From Paracamarosporium sp. OC-R06-R3 (Eukaryota > Ascomycota > Dothideomycetes > Pleosporales > Didymosphaeriaceae): a stretch of DNA of 64,000 nucleotides. Location: NCBI GenBank assembly GCA_019828545.1, contig JACVRA010000166.1:1-64000 (forward strand), given 5' to 3'. Below the pieces are notes generated by a model. That model did no database searches. It was not told where the DNA came from and saw nothing but the letters and a program-made list of their open reading frames with translations. Shown here one piece after another: positions 33,881-45,073 of this stretch; position 1 is the stretch's first letter, and each line of letters starts with the position of its first letter. The translations under genes were made by a program, and so were the position numbers.

Positions 33881-35292
33881 TCAAGCCATGGCATTGGGGT
33901 TGATGAAGCGAGCAAGGAATTTGCGGTTCTTTTCGCGGCGGTTGTTCCTGTTACGGCCGTTGCCCCTATTGCGACCGTTTCCATTGCCAAATCCATTTCC
34001 GTTACCAGTCGCAGCGTTTCCATTACCAGCAGCGGCATTTCCATTACCAGTAGCGGCGTTTCCGTTACCAGTCGCGGCATTACCGTTACCAGTAGCAGCA
34101 TTACCGTTACCAGTAGCAGCATTGCCGTTGTTTCCAGTGGCCGCATTGCCGTTGTTGGCGTTGCCGTTGTTCGCATTTCCATTGTTCACGTTGCCGTTAT
34201 TCGCGTTGCCGTTGTTAGCGTTGCCGTTGTTGGCATTTCCGTTATTGGCATTTCCATTGTTGGCGTTGCCGTTGTTGGCATTGCCGTTGTTCGCGTTTCC
34301 AGTGCCAGCAGCGCCAGTCTGGGTTGCGGCAGGGAGCAGAGCTGGTTCATAGTTAGTAAACACCTCGTGAGAAGATCGTACGGAGGAAAAGCAACGCACC
34401 AGAGACACGGCTAGCATCAGCATTGCCGCCCACCGCGCCAGCAGCAACGTTGGCAGCAATAGCAGCGGGGAGATCCTTCTTGTTCTGGGCAATCTGCTTA
34501 TTGATGCCATCGAGCGTCTGGGCAGTGGTGATGGCTGGGGTAACGAATGAGTCATTGTGCTCAGGGAATGCTGTGAGATGGTTCGAACTTACAATCAGCT
34601 GTAGCGTTGTTTGCACGACCTGTTCCGTCGGTCTGCTGGACAGGGAAACAGCCACCGAAGGGGCCAGCGACAGCGGTGTTACGGCATCTCACAGTGCAAA
34701 TGTCTCCTGTGGACCCACCGACACAGTTGAAGTCGTCAGGCATCTGCACGTTGATGGTGAAGTCGGTAGCCTCGGCTTGCGAGAGGCCGTTCGCGCCAGG
34801 AACATTATTAGAGACTTGGAGCTTGACAAAGCTGGTCGCTGCGTTGCTGGTCACATCGAGGTCACATTCGTATGGACCAGCACCATCGGCGTTGACCTGG
34901 TGGATGGTGACAGCGAGATTCGTGCCTTGCTTGACTGTTGTCACGGCATTGGCGGCAATGGCTTTCTCGGTTTCTCCTCCGACATCGATGTTACCGTCAA
35001 TTTCTGTCCGACCGCAAGAGTTTACGATGTTTTGTTGGATCTCGCTGTCTCTGATAATGGTGGTGTCCTGCTGGCACGGGCTGATGCCCGTGCAGTTGCG
35101 AGCAAGAGAGTCATCAACTGATTCTATGTTAGTCGATACGCCCCTTTAAAGTGCAGTGGTAAATGATCATCGTGGCTTACCTTTGAATCCCTTGCTTTCA
35201 CCAGATTCACCAATAGCCGATTCGATAGTGCCATGAGCATAGGCGGAAGAGAAAACCGCGGCTAGCGCTAGGATAGAGGTCTGGAAATGCAT
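33881..35292 (-). CDS. Egh16-like (DUF3129) secreted protein with Asn/Gly-rich tail
   Basis: Model: complement(33881..34341, 34400..34534, 34593..35117, 35181..35292), 410 aa, introns of 58, 58 and 63 bp, all phases closing. A signal peptide (MHFQTSILALAAVFSSAYA) is followed by HGTIESAIGESGESKGF, the start typical of the Egh16/Mas3/Gas family of appressorium-associated secreted proteins. The core then has SLARNCTGISPCQQDTTIIR, an ECDLDV strand, and paired Cys in DDFNCVGGSTGDICTVRCRN. The last 150 residues are low complexity: ten NANNG-type pentapeptides, then NAATGNG repeats, then a basic end. Members are implicated in host penetration in Blumeria and Magnaporthe; the exact activity is unknown. 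Gene expression during infection is inference from the family. Confidence 0.85.
33974..34297 (-). repeat. Tandem 15 bp coding repeat (NANNG / NAATG units)
   Basis: Ten consecutive NANNG (one NVNNG) units followed by NAATGNG units inside the C-terminal exon of the Egh16-like gene. It also opens artificial long frames on the opposite strand. Unit number is likely to vary between isolates. Confidence 0.9.
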
Positions 35293-36415
35293 TTTGAGTT
35301 AAATGTTAAAGCGCCCAGCGCGACGAATCGAATCGAATAGAATAGGGAAGTAAAGGAAAGACTAAAAAGAACGGATCTCCAGTATCCCAGAAGTGAATGA
35401 TGATCAGAGGATGGTTCTCCCACAGCGGACCGCAAGACACCTTATATTGTAGCCTGAATGGCCTCACTCGGTTTGGCTTGCGTAGATATTGGGCGCTAAC
35501 TCGCGCATGCATTCTCCTTTCAAGATGCAACGTCCCATTGTGGCCCACTTTACGATGCCACTAGGCACTGGTGTGGTGGTTGTAGGTGTCTGTGGACTCC
35601 ACCTCTGCCTCAGATGGTGTTCATTGTAGGGGTGTGTAAGAACAGGCAGCCCAGATCGCGTGACAAACACGGGAATAAACCCCCAATGCATATGTTTCTA
35701 GGGCTATAGTTCCCCTGTAGTAAGGCGCGTTGCCGCCGAGCCTCATGCTTTGCGTTTCTGTGCATCTCCCTGCCAAGCCACGGCAATGACGGACATCACG
35801 CGATGCGCTGTTTGACAGTTTGGAACATAGACGTTTTCGCTGTTTCCGCTTGTAGGGTCGGTTTGGGCACGTGTAGTGCCGCAGACAAGGTTTCGAAAGA
35901 CATGCGTCGCGTTTCGTAGTAGCGCTCGGAGCACGCAGCTAGCACCAAGCTGGCTTAGGTAGCGGTTCATGGTACAAGAGCTGCTTGATCTACGCCGCAA
36001 AGCTTAGATTGACGATTCGAGAATGCGTGTTACCTCATAAGGCAGACCGTTCGGCTTCTATCCGATGAGATATCCGTGCGACCGATGAGATCCGGGTGCA
36101 CCTGCCGCAGAGGTCTTCGCCAAGGTGTAAGAAGAGAAACATGGGATCTCGGTTGTGATATGCAGGAGTCAAGGATGCTGTCAAACTAGCATGACAACCG
36201 ACAGACATGAATCGTCAGACAAAATTGGGCAAGAAGGCCGGTGGCCATCGCTGTTGAACTCAAACGCGGGAGTTGAAAAAGAACGCCGAACTTTTGCAAG
36301 CATACATTACCAACCATTCTAACATGCAGTGGAGCTGTGCTCCGTAGCGCCTGCTAAATATTGTTCGCTTGCAGTGAAACTTGCGTTGATTTAGGGTATT
36401 GTGGTATTTGGTATC
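35293..36415. other. Intergenic, no gene seen
   Basis: About 1.1 kb upstream of the Egh16-like gene and downstream of PWP2. No motif-bearing frame was found. A GAATC/GAATA-rich stretch (35325-35345) lies just upstream of the Egh16-like start. Confidence 0.5.
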
Positions 36416-39241
36416 TCAGTCAAAGCCCATCCAGTCGCCGTCGCCATCATCCGAGCCATCCTCCATGACCTCGTCTACGCCAACCTCCACGTCTTTCACA
36501 CTAAAATCCAATCGTAGCGCGTCTTCCTGCTTTTCGATAGGTTGTGCGAGCAGATACTCTATGCGGTAGATGTTCTCATCTGCTAATCGAGCCAATTCTG
36601 TTTGTATTCGCCGTACCGCTTTTTCTACACTCCGCAATTCTGCTTCCATGCCCACTCGGTTATCTTTCATCCAGCGACCGTGTTTACTCAGGAGAGCCTC
36701 GATCCACATCAAATTAAATTCAAGATGCGGCGATTCTTCTGCTTGCAACGCAACGAAGCGAACCAATCGTCCAAGATAGACCTTTGGCAAGTCCTTGACG
36801 ATGAGCGATATATCTGTAGTCGGTGTCGCTTCGAACACGCGGCGAATAAGGTTGCGCTCGTTAAGTCGGAAGGCCATAACAAGCGCCTTCAAGTATTCCT
36901 TCTGGGCAAGCGTTGAGAGAGTCGTTCCGGGTGTGACGGTAATGTCGAGATCAAAAGGATCGAATTGGAAAGTCGTATCCAGCGAGTATATAAGCAAGCC
37001 CTCCGTCGAAGCGGCGCAGAAGGCTCGACCTGTCGGTGAGAATGCTACAGCTGGTACGCGGACCGCTGCCCGTGTTCTTCTTGCACCCGCTCCACGCTGG
37101 GCTCCAGGAAGTGTAGGATCTCTTCGGTTTTCAAGATCCGACTCTTCACCTTGTTCGTCTAACAGGCCTTGCGGTCCGGCTTCGGTAAGCAGCTTGCTGT
37201 TCAAAAATTCTTGCGTTCCGTCGAGCGAAAGGTTCACCGAAACGGTGAATTTCTTGATCAAAACGCCGGACTGGACGTCGTACAGACAGATGTACTTGCT
37301 CTTACCGCCAGCAAGCACGCATGTTCCGTCGGCACTGTATCTTACAGTATCGAAGGCCTTAGTTCCAGCAACATTTGCGGCAGTCCGTCGATCCGTCATT
37401 TTGCGACCGCCAGAGACGTCCCGTCGAGCATCAACGCCGGAATGCTGCGTGGCTTCCGATATTGACCAGAAAGTCAATTGACCATCTAACGTGGTGACCG
37501 CAAGCTGTTTGGAATCTGGTCGGACAGCTAATGACGTTACATCAGCCATAAGCTGGAGGGGTTCACTGGTTTGCGATCGTGCGAAGATATTCCAAAGACG
37601 CACAGTGCGATCCCAGCTGCCGCTCACCAGTGTGCTTCCGTCTGGTGAGAATGCTAGTGACATGACGGGCCCTTCGTGGCCGGCTAACCGATCCAACAAT
37701 TGCCCGGTCTGAACAGACCAAATGTGGATGTCGAAAGAATCGAGCGAACCTGCACACACGACTTCGCCACTCGGATCGACCGCTAACGAAGTGAATTGAA
37801 TCTTCGAGGGCGCCGTGAACGTTCGGAAGTTGCGGTATCTTATCAGATCCCATGCTCTCACAGACCCATCCAGGCTTGCAGTGAACAAAACGTTCCCCCT
37901 CTTAGCGAATTCACAGGCCGTAACTGCACCGATATGCTCCGTGAAGGTCACCACGCAGAATCCTGAGTTGACATCCCAAACTTTGATTTTACCATCATCG
38001 GCAGCAGTGATGATGCGTTGGCCTTCCGGCGAGTAAGCAATGGTATTCATCACGTCGTGGTGGGCTTGTTGCTTTAGGATATACGACTCGGATTGCCACT
38101 CCCACACCAGGAGTTGACCTAATTTTGAAGCGCCGAAAGCGAGCCATTCACCTGTCTTGTTGATTGCGACATAATCTATGTCGTTTTGCGATATGCTGAA
38201 TCCCAAGTTAGCAAAATGAAGGACAGCCCAGAGTTCTCGGCATGTACCTCAAGTTCTGAATTTCGCTGAACGTAGGAAGCTCATGGATAGTGAAAATTCC
38301 GTGGGAAAAGCCAGTGACCAACAGCTTCGTCTCCGGGTGAAAGCTGGCACAAGTGATATGAGCGTTATTTTGGTGAAAGTAGAAGCGCTCTGCAATACCC
38401 CATGCCAAGTTCGTGTCATCCTCCTCATCCGCACCTTCTGGAGCATCATATCGCAACATGTATTTCCAAACGAAGAGAGCGCCGTCTTTGCTGACTGTGT
38501 ATATCGTTTCCTGGTCGGCACTGAACCAAGCGCCTACCACAGCCTGCTTATGCGCTGAAAGCGTGGTGGGTCTGAATCCTTCTTCGGCCTCGATACTCCA
38601 TATCCGAGTAGTTATGTCTCTCGATGCGCTGAGGAGAAATCGCGAGTCTCTAGACCATTCGATTGTTGTTACTGTGTCGTGATGCCCTGTGAATATACGG
38701 TGTCGCACGAAGGGTGCGAATTCGAGATCACCATCTGCGACGTCCGGAGTTGACGGTGTCTTCCATATCTCGATCTGTCTTCCTATACCGACTGCGAAAT
38801 GTCTCCCGTCTGGAGCAAAGACCAGCGCATTCACTTCGCCGCGGAGAGAAAAATGGTACAGGACGATCCGGCGAGGGACGTTTGTGAGAATCGCATGGCC
38901 ATCAAGGTCTACTGTAAGGAGGAGGTTGCCTTTCGGATTGAGTGCGAGCCGAGCGATGTTTTTGCGATGTGCGAAAGGAAGCGTGTACGATCTCGAGCTG
39001 TTGTTCCATTAGCAGCGCATTCTTATTTGTTCCTTCCTCCTTCCTTATTTTGAGACGTACTTGACTAGGTCAAAGACGGACACGCGATTGCCTACGGGTG
39101 AAAGCAGGCACGTGCCGTCTGGTGTGAATACAAGGTTGCCTCTGCTGTAGACGGTGCCCAGCAGGTTGGAGAACTGTCGCGATTGTCAGCGAGATTCGGT
39201 GCAGACATGCGCACGATGCTCACCCGGAAGTCAGTCTTCAT
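36416..39241 (-). CDS. PWP2: Periodic tryptophan protein 2 (U3 snoRNP component)
   Basis: Model: complement(36416..38195, 38248..38997, 39061..39173, 39224..39241), 886 aa; the first exon codes only MKTDFR. Introns are 52, 63 and 50 bp and all phases close. It contains two WD40 propellers with many recognisable repeats (for example HRIFTGHHDTVTTIEWSRDS, GHEGPVMSLAFSPDGSTLV followed by SGSWDRTVRLW). A C-terminal Utp12-type helical domain (LIVKDLPKVYLGRLVRFVAL, then IEALLSKHGRWM) and an acidic end with DWMGFD follow. PWP2/Utp1 is part of the UTP-B subcomplex of the small-subunit processome and is needed for 18S rRNA maturation in the nucleolus. Length is close to yeast Pwp2 (923 aa). Its start is divergent from the septin gene, 400 bp away. 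Confidence 0.95.
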
Positions 39242-39641
39242 TGTGCGTGTGTCGTCGTCACAGCATCGCGGCGGGGGCGGGGATGCGTCTGTCGCCAACT
39301 TTTTTTTGAGATTGAAGCTCGGGCCGCTAGTGAAATCCCCCGGCGCGCGGTCCCCTAGCGCGCCTTTCCCCGTTCGGTGGCAGCGCTTGCCGAGAGAGGG
39401 CGTGCAGGAAAGGGGACGCCAAATTATCCAGCAGCAGCACCACGCACCCACGCACTCCACACTTCACCGACCGAAAGCGTCCGGTTTGCCCTTCTCCCGC
39501 GCCCGCAGCTGCACAAATCCAGGAACTCAGCGTCAGAGGTGCCCCTTCAGACCGTAAGCTCGCAGCCTGCATGGAGCTGCCTCCGCTAACACGCCGCACC
39601 AGACGCCCTCCCAACACAGTAGACACACCAACAACAACACA
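39242..39641. promoter_or_regulatory. Bidirectional promoter, PWP2 and septin
   Basis: A 400 bp region between two divergent housekeeping genes. It is GC-rich with short pyrimidine tracts. No TATA box was seen near either start. Confidence 0.5.
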
Positions 39642-41040
39642 ATGGCCGATTCAGCGTCCCCAATTGGCATTGCCAACGTACGTATGCACCATGCCACAGC
39701 TCTACCTGCCTCTCACTGACTTGTTCTGCAGTTGCCCAACCAGCGGTATGCCCTCCACACGCAGACAACCCTCCTGCGAGCCTAACATGAGACAGGCACA
39801 AGATTGTCGCGAAGCGTGGTGCAAACTTCACCATCATGGTACGCACACCATGGCGATGCAGGCCCAGGGAAACGTACTGACAGGCACAGGTTGCCGGCGA
39901 GTCGGGGCTCGGAAAGACGACCTTCATCAACACCCTCTTTTCCACCACCATCAAGAACTATGCCGACCACAAGCGCCGCCACATGAAGCAGATGGACAAG
40001 ACGGTCGAGATCGAGATCACAAAGGCAGAGCTTGAGGAGAAGTTCTTCAAGGGTACGTACTGCAGTCTCGGGCCAACGTTGCTGGATACTGACACGGACA
40101 GTGCGCTTGACCGTCATTGACACACCCGGCTTCGGAGACTACGTCAACAACCGCGACTCCTGGCAGCCCATCATCGAGTTCCTCGACGACCAGCACGAGT
40201 CGTTCATGTTGCAGGAACAGCAGCCGAAGCGCAGCGATAAGATCGATCTCCGCGTGCACGCCTGCTTGTACTTTATTCGTCCCACTGGCCACACCCTGAA
40301 ACCCCTCGACATTGAGGTGATGAAGAAGCTTTGCACACGTGTCAACCTCATCCCTGTCGTGGCAAAGGCGGACACGTTGAGCCCGTCTGACCTGGCTAAA
40401 TTCAAGTCCAGGGTACGTTACACGCTACACAGGGTCACACAGGTGCTAATCGTAATAGGTGCGCGCCGTTCTTGAAGCCCAAGGAATCAAGTTCTACCAG
40501 CCCCAACTTGAGGACGATGATCAGGCCGCCATGGCACACGCCCAGGGCTTGATCAATGCTATGCCCTTCTCTGTCATCGGTTCCGAAAAAGATGTCCAGA
40601 CCAACGATGGCCGCACTGTCAAGGGAAGGCAGTACGCTTGGGGTGTTGCTGAGGTTGAGAATGAGGAGCATTGCGACTTCAAGAAGCTCCGCGCCATCCT
40701 GATCCGGACCCACATGCTCGACCTCATCCACACAACCGAAGAGAACCACTACGAGGCCTACCGTGCACAGCAGATGGAGACACGCAAGTTCGGCGAAGCC
40801 CGTCCGCGAAAGCTCGACAACCCGAAATTCAAGGAAGAGGAGGAGGCGCTCCGCAAGCGCTTCACCGAGCAGGTCAAGGTCGAGGAGCAGCGGTTCAGGC
40901 AATGGGAGCAGAAGCTCATCTCGGAACGCGACCGTCTCAACAAGGACCTCGAGGCCAGCCACGCCATGATCAAGAACCTCGAAGCCGAAGTCGAATCTCT
41001 ACAGAGCACCATGGGCAACCGCTCGCACGGCCGTCGTTAA
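39642..41040 (+). CDS. aspA: Septin, Cdc11/AspA group
   Basis: Model: join(39642..39677, 39732..39745, 39796..39838, 39890..40052, 40102..40412, 40459..41040), 382 aa. There are five introns clustered at the 5' end, including a 14-base exon coding LPNQ; all phases close. GTPase motifs: P-loop GESGLGKT, switch II/G3 DTPGFGDY, G4 AKAD. The septin unique element precedes a C-terminal coiled coil rich in Glu/Lys/Arg (FKEEEEALRKRFTEQVKVEE). The N-terminal IGIANLPNQRHKIVAKRGA and the C-terminal coil fit the Cdc11/AspA orthologue group. Septins form hetero-oligomeric filaments at hyphal tips, septa and branch points. Highly conserved; the group assignment rests on memory of family sequences, not on a tree. 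Confidence 0.93.
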
Positions 41041-41430
41041 GCGTATCTCCAGGGCGTCGGGGAGTTAGCTTCAAACCTGGCTCGTGGCGCGGGCCTAATT
41101 ACCTTACATTTCGTGATTCCCCTTTCTTTTATCTTTCATATGTTTGTAATCGAAGCGGATGTTTGGCTGGAGCAGTCTTGAGCGTAGTATGTTATCGATA
41201 TATCAACTTGGATTGGCGCGGGGAAGGTTGATACGCAGCCTGCATGGTGCGTGGTGCCTTCTGACTGCTATGTCAGTTGCGCTAGAGGTAGAGGTACGGC
41301 AGAGAACTAGGTGTGAGCCAGTTTCCAGGACTTGTAGATTAATTATTCATGGTTTCCGCTGGTCGAACGAGTCTCTGTGCTCCGTCATTATAACCAGACG
41401 CCTAGCTACCTCACGCATTTCATGATGTAA
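41041..41430. other. Convergent 3' intergenic
   Basis: A spacer between the septin gene and the leftward unknown gene. Nothing recognised beyond presumed 3' ends. Confidence 0.5.
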
Positions 41431-42038
41431 TCACTTCAGATCCATACCCCCAAACGCTCTGTCTAGCTCTTCCCCTTCCCTAGAATCTAGCGGTCCGTCT
41501 CGCTGTTCAACTAGTGCTTTGATCCCTACGCTCATCCGTTGTGCTCCCGGTTGTACCTGTCCTTGGTCTTGTGCGCTTGCCTCGCCCATTCCTGTATCCT
41601 CTCCGCCGCTGGTGCTGCCACCAACGTTCTCCGGCTTCAGCAACTTCACATCTCCATCCAACCACCCTGGCGCAACTCTCCTCTTCTCCGCCAAATCCTC
41701 CGCTTTTCGCTTATCCTCCCACGCCCGCAACGTGTTCCGCGCTTCATTTTCGAGGCTCTGCAGATGCGATTGGAGCGCGAGGCAGGAAGAAAGGATTTGG
41801 TCGGGGGTGGCGGTTGTGCCGGTACTGGAAACGACGTAGGCGGGTGGTTGTTGGGACTGGGTTTGTGATTGTGGCTGCGTAGGGTCGGCGGCGGTGGCGT
41901 TTGAAGAGAGAACGCTTGGAGGGAGTGTGGAGGGAAGCTGCTTGTAGGTGTATGGGAGCGGGGTTGCTGTTGGGAGGGAGAGGAACGGGGACACGGTGAG
42001 GGGGACCTGGGCAAGGAGGGGGTGCGGGTCTATGGGGT
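41431..42038 (-). CDS. Hypothetical protein, 5' end unresolved
   Basis: One long minus-strand exon of 202 codons ending at 41431. It starts after a strong acceptor (CTATACTATACTAACAG, ending at 42039-42040), so an upstream exon must supply the start codon; I could not place it with confidence. The exon reads DPIDPHPLLAQVPLTVSPFL, then a Pro/Gln/Thr-rich linker, then a helical charged block (SCLALQSHLQSLENEARNTL, then RAWEDKRKAEDLAEKRRVAP, GWLD), a Gly/Gln-rich stretch and an acidic end LDRAFGGMDLK. The helical block could be a coiled-coil interaction segment. I do not recognise the family. The ATG at 42064 is in another frame and sits inside the presumed intron. Confidence 0.55.
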
Positions 42039-42751
42039 CTGTTAGTATAGTATAGAGAATTCATGGTGGTTGAGTGGGAGGTTCAGGTCTGGAGGTTTTC
42101 TTTTCGTAGGTTGTTGCACACGATGATCAAGTGCTTGCGAGTTATGAGGGAGAGTGTCACACGCCGCGTCTATTGTCGTGCGCACATCTCATCCTCAACG
42201 ATGCGCGGTTTCAGCAACACCACCTCAGAGCTTCCGTATAGGCAAGCATGTGCACTAGTCGCGCGCCGCGACGTGGAGCGAGGCGGCTCTGCGTACCGTG
42301 CGCGCAGGGCATCTTGCGGACAAGCGCAACATAGGGATCGAGAGATCTGAGACTCACGTTCGTCATGCATATTGCAGAGATCGGCTGTGCGTTTATCTGA
42401 TATTGAGGTGCGAGTGTAATCTGCGTCGGGTAAAGGGCAGTGGAAATACAATGGCAGATGGCTCAGAGAGTATTGTGGAGGTTCGATGCGGAGACCGGGA
42501 GCTAAGCCACTGATGTCGGCCGTTGATGCGGGTTGCACGTGATTGAACTTGGCTGTGGGGCATGAACCGTAGGTAGAGGCTCTGGCATGGGACAAACGTC
42601 GCATTTGGGTTAAGAGTAACAACCTGAGGATGTGTATCGCCTCCAATGGTACAATCACATTTGAGACCGCAATAGTCCAAAAGACAACAATTTGGTGTGC
42701 TTCGCTGCTATCTAGCTTTGCTACTTGAACGACACTCCGAAAGCTTGACCA
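42039..42751. other. Mostly non-coding; 5' exon of the upstream gene expected
   Basis: The short missing first exon of the 41431-42038 gene probably lies at the left end. The rest has overlapping short frames without motifs. Confidence 0.35.
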
Positions 42752-43818
42752 TCAGCAAGTAAACGGTCTAGGCCCTGGTATGGTGTAGGAGGTTGGCTTG
42801 GGCCAGTACATCTGGAATTTTATGCCCGCGTCCGATCCCTTGTATGCTCCAGGGAAGCTAACGGTTGGCGGGCTTGCGCTTCCTCCTCCAGACACATTGA
42901 GTTGAGCACATTCCATATACAACTGGGCCCCAGGGTAGCTTGCGGCACCGTGCAATGCGATAACCTCAGCTCTCAAAAGGTACCTGCATGGCCATTCAGC
43001 ATAACTCACGTAGAGGTCATTGTAAAATGACAGAGTATGATCGAGAATACAAGTACATACTGGCCGCTTGTAATGCATGACGGTAAGGTGAAGTTCACTT
43101 TGCCTTTATTGTTGAAAAGCCTGGTTACTCCCCATTGGCCATTGGCATCCATTCCGTCTTCGTATATCTTGAACCCTTATTTTCGATTAGTCAATTGATT
43201 ATAATCATCCATGTGACGCACATTTAAGGCCGGTCACTTTTGTCGTTAAGGCATCGTCAACCTTAGCGAGATAGACCATCACAGGACCCAAATGGCCTGG
43301 ATCGATAGGATCAGCGGGATCGTTGCCGAAGGTGCTGTCCAAGGTGTGGTGCCATTCCGCAGAGAGCTTGTCGCCGGCTTTGACCTGTCTTGAATTAGTA
43401 AACTCCAGGGTGGCAGCATTCTACATAAGCGCTTATATACATTGATAATGTCTTTGGGTAGAGGCGTTCTCAGAGGATTGGGGCTACATGCATGTCAGGA
43501 CCGTTTGTGCACTGCTTCACATGGGTACAAACCCGCCGTTGCAAATAACGTCGTTGGACGTGACATCGGTGATTGGTCTGTATGGATGGGTCAATTGTGG
43601 CCGGACCATGATGGCGCCATTGGAACTATGTACCCGTCGTATGTCTACCCTTTACGATCAATGTCCGAGAGGAGTGCAGGGGTGGGGTAGAGTTTGCATA
43701 CAGGAACTCGGATGCCTTTAGTGTGTCCTTGCGCCACACCGTTGACATGGAGCTGCGTAAAGATTGTGTGCGCGGTGGCACTAGCGACGAGGGCGCACGT
43801 GGTGATCCAAGACTTCAT
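42752..43818 (-). CDS. AA9 lytic polysaccharide monooxygenase
   Basis: Model: complement(42752..42983, 43061..43175, 43222..43384, 43441..43483, 43533..43577, 43634..43644, 43702..43818), 241 aa, seven exons including one of only 11 bases; all phases close. The signal peptide [16 protein letters not shown] is followed directly by His ([11 protein letters not shown]), the first ligand of the copper histidine brace. Then come [43 protein letters not shown] (second His region), [44 protein letters not shown], and [19 protein letters not shown] with the conserved Gln-x-Tyr. AA9 enzymes cleave cellulose oxidatively using an external electron donor. There is no cellulose-binding module. The neighbour across the shared promoter region is a cellobiose dehydrogenase, a known electron donor. 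Secreted. Confidence 0.93.
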
Positions 43819-45073
43819 GTTAGGCGTTGTTGGGGTGTCAAAACTGTTTTCCAAGCATCACTCAGCTCGAAGGCGCTTTCTTATAGAGGAGCCTTCTTGC
43901 AATCAAATGTCTACAAGCGTCCGTTTTGGACACGGAGCGATACGGCTTTTAGACAGGCCCTGCTCAATTCGGTAGTTGAACATCTGCTTGAGTGTGGGAA
44001 GAAGCAGACAGGAGCTTCGTTGATGACTTTGGCGGACCAAATGGCGGGCTTGTCAGAGCTGACCCTGCTCCACAGTAACCACGTGCGAGGTGGCCACAGC
44101 AGAAACAGACGGGAAGCATCGGCAACTCGAAAGCAAAAAAAAAAGTCCGTGCAGAGCCATCCTGATGGGGCAGCAGGTACTTGAGCCGAGTTGCCAGAGG
44201 CGAATCTGGAAGCAAGGAGCCGGTGGGTAGAGGGAACTGCCCCGGAAGATCAGTTGCATGAGAAGGAGTGAGAATTACCAGTACCACCAGCAGGATCAGA
44301 GTTGGACATTGGCCGGCGAATCCTAATCTAATAGATTGACAACTATTGGCGGGAGACTATGCTACAATGCTCAAGCGTTTAAAAGCGGAAGAAGTCTGCT
44401 ATTGACAGGGAACAGCCTTTCATTTGGAGGCGACGCCACGCGGAGGATGCGGGCGCTGGAACGGGTCCAGAAGCTTGACGGTGGATGGCAGTCAGGCACG
44501 CTGCCGGCGAGTCTCCTGAGAAATTCCAGGAGGATTGAGGTGTTGTGGTGCTCGAGAGAAGTTCCGCCTACCACCGCCCGTCGTAGATCGCCGCTGGCGG
44601 TTCGGACCCTTTGCGCTAAGCCGCTCCGGGGCAGGCAAGCGAGACCAAGCCCCAGGGCGTGCCGGCAACTAGGCCTGTGTCCCGTCCTTCATCAATCAAC
44701 CTCAATCTATTTCGTTCCTCGACTATTCCTGCGCAGATTGCACATTTCTTACCCTCTCCATCCGGAGTGCCATGTGACATTCCAGCGAATCATGTGTCCG
44801 CCTTTTCTCAGCCGGTCCTTTACTTTGGAATAGCCTGGCTGGGGGCGGCATGCTAGTGATCCTGGTTCCTGGATAGGTGCAGCGAGCCTCCGCGACGGCT
44901 GGCACCCTTCGTGGCGCCCGAGACGCACTCCACACCCAAGGCGCTTTCCACAGTCCGGGGTAAAACAAAAATGTATAAAACGAAGGCCGTGGGCCCGGCA
45001 TGGGTCGGGTCAGTGGCCGTTGACTGCTCTTTGTTTCCTCGGTATCCCATCCAGTGTGTGCTGGTAGCTGAAG
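43819..45073. promoter_or_regulatory. Shared promoter region of AA9 LPMO and CDH
   Basis: About 1.25 kb between divergent starts and no supported gene inside. TATAAAA at 44974-44980 lies 94 bp before the CDH start. On the other strand, CTATAAG near 43880-43886 lies about 60 bp before the LPMO start. Several CreA-like SYGGRG words (CCGGGG near 44627 and 44956, CTGGGG near 44838) fit carbon catabolite repression; such words are common by chance. No GGCTAA XlnR site was noticed. Confidence 0.55.
44974..44980 (+). promoter_or_regulatory. TATA box of the CDH gene
   Basis: TATAAAA 94 bp upstream of the CDH ATG, at a usual distance for a strongly regulated fungal gene. Confidence 0.6.

Noticed and set aside
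33872..34414. Long plus-strand frames opposite the Egh16-like tail
   Set aside because: They are shadows of the 15 bp coding repeat; the minus-strand gene has a signal peptide, family motifs and closing introns.
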